From the NCBI GenBank assembly GCA_021816565.1, contig JAKAXN010000045.1, forward strand, positions 1-19,716: a DNA stretch of 19,716 nucleotides. The letters are read 5' to 3'. Made by a program: the position numbers and the translations under genes. The notes beneath the pieces are model-generated. The model saw only the letters and a list, made by a program, of their open reading frames with translations. It did no database searches and was not told the origin of the DNA. This document shows, one piece after another, positions 16,428 through 19,716 of this stretch (positions are counted from its first letter, which is position 1; each line of letters begins with the position of its first letter). The DNA comes from Actinomycetes bacterium (GTDB taxonomy: Bacteria; Actinomycetota; Acidimicrobiia; Acidimicrobiales; Palsa-688).

Positions 16428-16504
16428 GCCTCCGGCCCTGAGGCCACCCGACTTCGGCTCCCTGACGACGTCCAGCCGCGGTTGTCCCGCCCCTACCGGG
16501 CGGG
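16428..16504 (+). terminator. Two hairpins after the ABC operon (candidate terminators)
   Basis: The first, directly after the permease stop, pairs GCCTC (16428-16432) with GAGGC (16440-16444). The second pairs CCCGCCC (16486-16492) with GGGCGGG (16498-16504) around a 5-base loop. Neither has a T-tract. Their position between the operon end and the mraZ promoter (16558) supports a terminating role. Confidence 0.4.
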
Positions 16505-16557
16505 ATCCCGGCGCGCCGCGTCCACGGCGGAAAAAGGGGACGCAGGGGGGCGCGTCG

Positions 16558-16587
16558 TTGACTTTGTGGGGCGCTGGACCATAGAGT
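16558..16587 (+). promoter_or_regulatory. mraZ (dcw) promoter
   Basis: TTGACT (16558-16563) and TAGAGT (16582-16587) are separated by 18 bases, the best housekeeping-sigma promoter in the window. Predicted +1 is near 16594, with a leader of about 54 nt to the mraZ GTG that includes GGAG at 16634-16637. Confidence 0.75.
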
Positions 16588-16610
16588 GGGGCCAAGTGGC
16601 GCGAAGGGGA
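16566..16610 (+). promoter_or_regulatory. MraZ box: 10-bp periodic GTGGG repeats over the promoter
   Basis: GTGGG occurs at 16566-16570 and 16586-16590, GTGGC at 16596-16600 and a degenerate GGGGA at 16606-16610. The phase position 16576-16580 is degenerate (GGACC). The units thus keep a strict 10-bp register with 5-bp spacers. MraZ from E. coli binds direct TGGGN repeats with 5-nt spacers to repress its own operon (established). Here the array spans the -35/-10 spacer to beyond +1, which fits autorepression. Confidence 0.75.
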
Positions 16611-16647
16611 GGGGCCCTGAGCTCACAGAGGACGGAGTACGTGAAAA

Positions 16648-17112
16648 GTGGCGACGAGGTTCGTTGGGAGGTACGAGCACTCCCTGGACGGAAAGGGACG
16701 GGTGATTCTCCCGGCGCGCTTCCGCTCGAGCTTCGACACCCTGGCCCTCGTCTCCAAGTTCAACGAGCGGTGCCTGGCCATCTGGACCCCCGAGGCGTTC
16801 GATCGCAAGGCCGAGGAGATGGCCGCCCTCATGGACGGCACCCCGGAGGAGAGGGCCCGGGCCCGGGCCTGGTCCATGGGTTCGGCCGAGGTGGACCTCG
16901 ACCGGCAGGGCCGGGTGGCGCTCCCGCAGTACCTGAGGGACTTCGCCCAGATGGCGGAGGGCAGCACCGTGCTGGTGCACGGTGCTCTCACCCATATCGA
17001 GTTGTGGAACCCGCAGGTGTGGGAGGTGCACGGCGCGGCCGGCGACGCCTCGCTCAGCGGCGGATTCGAGGTGGTGTCCCCGCAGCCGGACCCCGCCACC
17101 GGTGGGGCGTGA
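16648..17112 (+). CDS. mraZ: Transcriptional regulator MraZ
   Basis: The product is 154 aa (typical about 143-150). It has two AbrB-like swapped-hairpin repeats: FVGRYEHSLDGKGRVILPARFR (about 5-26) and MGSAEVDLDRQGRVALPQYLRDFA (about 75-98). The DxKGR and DxQGR turns are the DNA-binding hallmark. MraZ forms a ring that binds GTGGG-type repeats upstream of its own gene and represses the division and cell wall cluster; such repeats are present at 16566-16610. The GTG start keeps the standard N-terminus and has GGAG ten bases upstream. The C-terminal 20 residues (SLSGGFEVVSPQPD...) are a divergent tail. First gene of the dcw cluster here. Confidence 0.95.
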   Translation: MATRFVGRYEHSLDGKGRVILPARFRSSFDTLALVSKFNERCLAIWTPEAFDRKAEEMAALMDGTPEERARARAWSMGSAEVDLDRQGRVALPQYLRDFAQMAEGSTVLVHGALTHIELWNPQVWEVHGAAGDASLSGGFEVVSPQPDPATGGA

Positions 17113-17189
17113 TTCCCGACGCCCCCGTTGTGCCGTACCCCGGCTGCCACCAGACGTTCCGGCTCATGCGCAGCCCTTCGACCAGCAGG

Positions 17190-17219
17190 GTGGAAGTCCC
17201 CTTCTCCGCCCGCTTCCAC
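17190..17219 (+). other. Inverted repeat in the mraZ-rsmH gap
   Basis: GTGGAAG (17190-17196) and CTTCCAC (17213-17219) are perfectly complementary with a 16-base loop. The loop includes TCCCC, which could pair with GGGGA (17231-17235), the possible ribosome site of the alternative rsmH start at 17250. The rest of the 158-bp gap (17113-17270) shows nothing recognisable. Confidence 0.4.
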
Positions 17220-17270
17220 TTCGCCGAATCGGGGAGACATCCCGACGGCATGCCGGTCGAGGGGCTGCGG

Positions 17271-18272
17271 ATGGTCCGGTACGAACTGCTGCCCTCCGGT
17301 CCCGGCCCGGTGAGCGGTCCCCGCTTCGAGCACCGGCCGGTGATGCTCGACGAGGTGGTCGAGCTGCTGGCCGGCGTGCCCGCCGGCACCTACCTCGACG
17401 CCACCCTGGGTGGCGCCGGCCACGCCTGCGCCGTCCTCGATGCCGCGCCGCAGCTGTCGCTGGTCGGTCTGGACCAGGACCCGGAGGCCATCGAGGCCGC
17501 GTCGGCGGCCCTCGGTCGCTTCGGTCCCCGGGCCATCGTGGTCCGGAGCCGGTTCGACCGGGCCGCCGAGGTGCTGGACGGCGCGGGGCGGCCCGGGCTG
17601 TCGGCGGCTCTGTTCGACCTCGGCGTGAGCTCACCGCAGTTCGACCGCCCCGAGCGGGGCTTCAGCTACCGGGCCGAGGCCCCCCTGGACATGCGCATGG
17701 ACCCGAGCCGCCCGCTGAGCGCAGCCGACGTGGTCAACGGGTGGAGCGAGCGGGACCTGACCGCCCTGTTCCGGGAACACGGTGAGACCCGCTTCGCCGG
17801 GCGTATCGCCCGGGCGGTGGTCGCCCACCGCCCGCTGTCGACCACCACCGAGCTGGCCGCCGTGGTCCGAGACGCCATCCCGGCCCCGGCCCGCCGGACC
17901 GGCGGCCACCCGGCCCGCCGGGTGTTCCAGGCGGTGCGGGTGGCGGTCAACCAGGAGCTGTCGATCCTGCCGGCGGCTATCGATGCGGTGCTGGCCCGGC
18001 TGGTCCCGGGCGGGCGTTGCGTGGTGCTGTCGTACCACTCGGGCGAGGACCGGATCGTCAAGGACCGCTTCCGCCATGCGGCGACCGGGGGGTGCGTGTG
18101 CCCGCCCGGGCTGCCCTGCGTGTGCGGGGCGCAGCCGACCGTACGGCTGCTGACCCGGGGGTCGCGCCGCCCGTCGTCGGCCGAGGTGGAAGCCAATCAC
18201 CGGGCCGAGAGCGTCCGGCTGAGGGCTGTGGAGGGGCTCGGGGGTCAGGCCACGGAAGGGGAAAGAAGATGA
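17271..18272 (+). CDS. rsmH: 16S rRNA (cytosine-1402-N4)-methyltransferase RsmH
   Basis: The product is 333 aa from ATG 17271 and methylates N4 of C1402 in 16S rRNA using S-adenosylmethionine. The conserved opening FEHRPVMLDEVVELL follows a 17-residue lead. The SAM-binding motif is YLDATLGGAGHA, then LVGLDQDPEAI; DLGVSSPQFDRPERGFSYR and PLDMRMD are RsmH signatures. Near the C-terminus SYHSGEDRIVKDRF is followed by a Cys-rich stretch (CVCPPGLPCVCG) common in actinobacteria. The start is uncertain: ATG 17271 has GAGGGG six bases upstream; ATG 17250 has GGGGAGA; GTG 17310 gives the shortest N-terminus but no ribosome site. A 158-bp gap after mraZ stays open in frame but looks non-coding. It overlaps ftsL as ATGA. 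Confidence 0.95.
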   Translation: MVRYELLPSGPGPVSGPRFEHRPVMLDEVVELLAGVPAGTYLDATLGGAGHACAVLDAAPQLSLVGLDQDPEAIEAASAALGRFGPRAIVVRSRFDRAAEVLDGAGRPGLSAALFDLGVSSPQFDRPERGFSYRAEAPLDMRMDPSRPLSAADVVNGWSERDLTALFREHGETRFAGRIARAVVAHRPLSTTTELAAVVRDAIPAPARRTGGHPARRVFQAVRVAVNQELSILPAAIDAVLARLVPGGRCVVLSYHSGEDRIVKDRFRHAATGGCVCPPGLPCVCGAQPTVRLLTRGSRRPSSAEVEANHRAESVRLRAVEGLGGQATEGERR

Positions 18273-19096
18273 GGCCCACACCCGGAGACGACACCCGTCA
18301 CCGGTCCGGAGGCGTGCCGCCCCGGGCCCGGCCGGACGAGGCCCGGGCGGCCGCCGCGGCCCGCCTGGCCGGGCCCTCCGCCGCTGCCGACCCCGTCCGC
18401 CGCCGGGTGGAGGAGGTCATCAGGCGGGCCCAGCTGTCCGGTGAGGTGCAGCCGCCGTCCGGGCTGGCTTCCGCCCGCCCGGCCCGTACCCGCCCGGCGG
18501 CCCCGGACGCTGCGCGAGCCCGCTCGGCCGCTTCCGCCGGCCGTCCGGTCCACCCGGCCGGATCGGCGCTGCGATCGGGGCGGCCGACCCGGCGCCGCCA
18601 GGAGCCGGACCCGACCCCCCGGCGGGCCCGGGCCATGGCCAACCCGTCGGCGGCCACGGTGGGTGCGGCCGCCCTGGCCCCCCGGCCGGTCGCCGCCCCC
18701 GAGGAGCACCGCCGGCCCCGCCATCTGAAGGTCGTCGAGCCGGGCACCCTGAGCGCCGCCCAGCGGCGGCGGCGGGCCCGGGCCGTGCTGATGGCCACCA
18801 TCGCCGCCGGAACCTTCATCGCCTTCGCCCTGGTCTACCTGCACGTGGTCCTGGCCCAGCGCCAGTTCCGCATCGACCACCTCAACGCCGAGGTCAGCAA
18901 GGCCCAGACGTCGTACCAGAACCTGCGTCTCAAGGTGGCCCAGCTGGGATCACCGCAGCAGATCATCTCCACCGCCGAGGGACGCCTCGGGATGGTCCAG
19001 CCCACCAAGGTCCTGTACCTGACCCCGTCGGCTCCGGCCCCGACCGGCAGCACCATCTGGCCCACCACCAAATCGCAGTCGGCAGGCTCCCCGTGA
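18269..19096 (+). CDS. ftsL: FtsL-like cell division protein with long N-terminal extension
   Basis: The product is 275 aa. Residues 1-170 are disordered and rich in Ala, Pro and Arg. A single membrane helix follows (about 172-197, AVLMATIAAGTFIAFALVYL), then a coiled-coil stretch (QFRIDHLNAEVSKAQTSYQN, 199-218) and the FtsL/DivIC end motif QIISTAEGRLGMVQPTKVLYL. This bitopic layout and the position after rsmH identify FtsL, which links the divisome to FtsQ, FtsB and FtsWI. Most FtsL proteins have about 30-60 cytoplasmic residues, so this extension is long. The ATG overlaps the rsmH stop (ATGA) and is preceded by GGAAGGGGAAAG, which supports the full-length start. Sequence similarity of FtsL is always low; the call rests on topology, end motif and context. 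Confidence 0.85.
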   Translation: MRPTPGDDTRHRSGGVPPRARPDEARAAAAARLAGPSAAADPVRRRVEEVIRRAQLSGEVQPPSGLASARPARTRPAAPDAARARSAASAGRPVHPAGSALRSGRPTRRRQEPDPTPRRARAMANPSAATVGAAALAPRPVAAPEEHRRPRHLKVVEPGTLSAAQRRRRARAVLMATIAAGTFIAFALVYLHVVLAQRQFRIDHLNAEVSKAQTSYQNLRLKVAQLGSPQQIISTAEGRLGMVQPTKVLYLTPSAPAPTGSTIWPTTKSQSAGSP

Positions 19097-19203
19097 CCGG
19101 GCGGCCCCCGGCGGGGGGCCGGAACGGCGCCGCACCCCTCGTTCGGGCGTCAGCACGACCAGCAGTCTCAGCCGGTGAGGCCCGGATGGCAGTGGAAGGC
19201 TGA
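19093..19203 (+). CDS. 36-codon ORF coupled to ftsL, at the usual place of ftsI
   Basis: A GTG overlaps the ftsL stop (GTGA) and opens a 36-residue frame (MTGRPPAGGRNGAAPLVRAS...) that ends at a TGA five bases before murE. It has no membrane segment and no penicillin-binding motif. In most actinobacteria this place holds ftsI (about 600 codons). It may be a remnant of ftsI after an in-frame loss, a short coupling peptide, or chance. No similarity to a known protein is recognised. Confidence 0.3.
   Translation: MTGRPPAGGRNGAAPLVRASARPAVSAGEARMAVEG
19103..19120 (+). other. Strong GC hairpin just after ftsL
   Basis: GGCCCCC (19103-19109) pairs with GGGGGCC (19114-19120) around a GGCG loop: seven G-C pairs beginning six bases after the ftsL stop. 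No T-tract follows. It could slow or end transcription before murE or protect an mRNA end. Confidence 0.45.
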
Positions 19204-19208
19204 CCGGG

Positions 19209-19716
19209 ATGCGACTGGAGCAGCTGATCCACGACGCCGGGTTGCGGCGCCTCGGGCTTCTCAGGCAGTTGGTGGGCAGCCCGGACACCGAGGTGGGGTC
19301 GGTCACCATGGACTCCCGCCGGGTGGAGCAGGGCAGCATCTTCGCCTGCGTCCCCGGTTCGGTGGCCGACGGCCATGCCTTCGCGGCCGCCGCGGTGACC
19401 GACGGGGCCGTGGCCCTCCTGTGCGAGCGGGTGGTCGACGTGGCGGTGCCACAGATCGTCGTGACCTCCGTGCGCCGGGCCCTCGGGCCGGTGGCCGACG
19501 CGGTGTACGAGCACCCCTCGCGGAAGCTGGCGGTGGCCGCGGTGACCGGCACCAACGGCAAGACGACGACCTGTGCACTGCTCAGATCCGTGTTCGACGC
19601 GAATGGCTGGCGGGCCATGACGGTCGGTACCCTTACCCAGCGCCGGACCACCCCCGAAGCGCCCGAGCTGCACTCGCTGCTCGCTGACTGGCACCGGGCC
19701 GGAGGTCGGGCAGTCG
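19209..19716 (+). CDS. murE: UDP-N-acetylmuramyl-tripeptide synthetase MurE, N-terminal part (cut by window end)
   Basis: The first 169 codons are present and the frame stays open to the edge. MurE adds the third residue (usually meso-diaminopimelate) to UDP-MurNAc-L-Ala-D-Glu in the cytoplasm. The N-terminal UDP-binding domain contains VTMDSRRVEQGSIFACVPG, the Mur-ligase hallmark for uracil contact and substrate entry. The ATP loop is VTGTNGKTTT, and RTTPEAPELHSLLADWHRAGG matches MurE substrate-binding residues, separating it from MurF and MurC. The ATG start fits the family N-terminus; no clear ribosome site lies upstream, and the 36-codon ORF ends five bases before it, so translation may be coupled. 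Residues after 169 lie outside the window. Confidence 0.93.
   Translation, partial: MRLEQLIHDAGLRRLGLLRQLVGSPDTEVGSVTMDSRRVEQGSIFACVPGSVADGHAFAAAAVTDGAVALLCERVVDVAVPQIVVTSVRRALGPVADAVYEHPSRKLAVAAVTGTNGKTTTCALLRSVFDANGWRAMTVGTLTQRRTTPEAPELHSLLADWHRAGGRAV

Noticed and set aside
16482..17270. Upstream in-frame extension of the rsmH frame covering mraZ
   Set aside because: The frame is open by chance in high-GC DNA. It crosses the mraZ promoter and coding region in another frame and adds no conserved sequence.

Overview
The window is very GC-rich and gene-dense, with frequent GTG starts, 1-28 nt gene overlaps and several start codons sitting at or next to predicted transcription starts. It carries the actinobacterial set dinB, DUF3040, a TgpA/DUF58/MoxR operon and mraZ-rsmH-ftsL-murE. 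I infer an actinomycetote, possibly Acidimicrobiia or a relative; the class is a guess from gene content and style. No tRNA, rRNA, CRISPR array or insertion sequence was seen, and no gene-free stretch exceeds about 200 bases.

Layout. At the left edge a divergent gene (-) may begin at 30 and run out of the window. The + strand then carries threonine aldolase (58-1071), a PIG-L deacetylase (1044-1781), dinB (1820-3157) and a DUF3040 membrane protein (3264-3644). These converge on a - strand operon read MoxR ATPase (8343-7363), DUF58 protein (7366-6191), transglutaminase (6197-3654), with both junctions overlapping. Divergent from moxR is a + strand run: ROK kinase (8391-9254), a small conserved protein (9251-9547), HNH endonuclease (9643-10158), a lipoate ligase/octanoyltransferase-like protein (10163-10903) and an SDR oxidoreductase (10903-11778). 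A second - strand block follows, read MFS exporter (14588-13086), GNAT acetyltransferase (13086-12445), then a DUF3565-DUF1971 fusion (12398-11775). Divergent from the exporter is an ABC-2 transporter pair (14710-16427). The right end is the start of the division and cell wall (dcw) cluster: an MraZ-box promoter, mraZ, rsmH, ftsL and a partial murE.

How the genes work together. MoxR/DUF58/transglutaminase is a widespread but poorly understood envelope-associated module. The exporter, acetyltransferase and ABC pair look like a defence or detoxification block organised around a 121-bp divergent region that contains an 11-bp dyad. The dcw genes make the division regulator (MraZ), the 16S rRNA methyltransferase (RsmH), a divisome membrane protein (FtsL) and the UDP-MurNAc-tripeptide ligase (MurE).

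Most of the window is ordinary. The points most worth checking are: ftsI is missing between ftsL and murE, where only a 36-codon ORF coupled to ftsL and a strong hairpin remain; a clear MraZ box overlaps the mraZ promoter; two genes share an identical 12-mer leaderless promoter core; a 9-mer with overlapping opposite -10 elements occurs in both divergent gaps; and DUF3565, DUF1971 and a zinc knuckle are fused in one protein.
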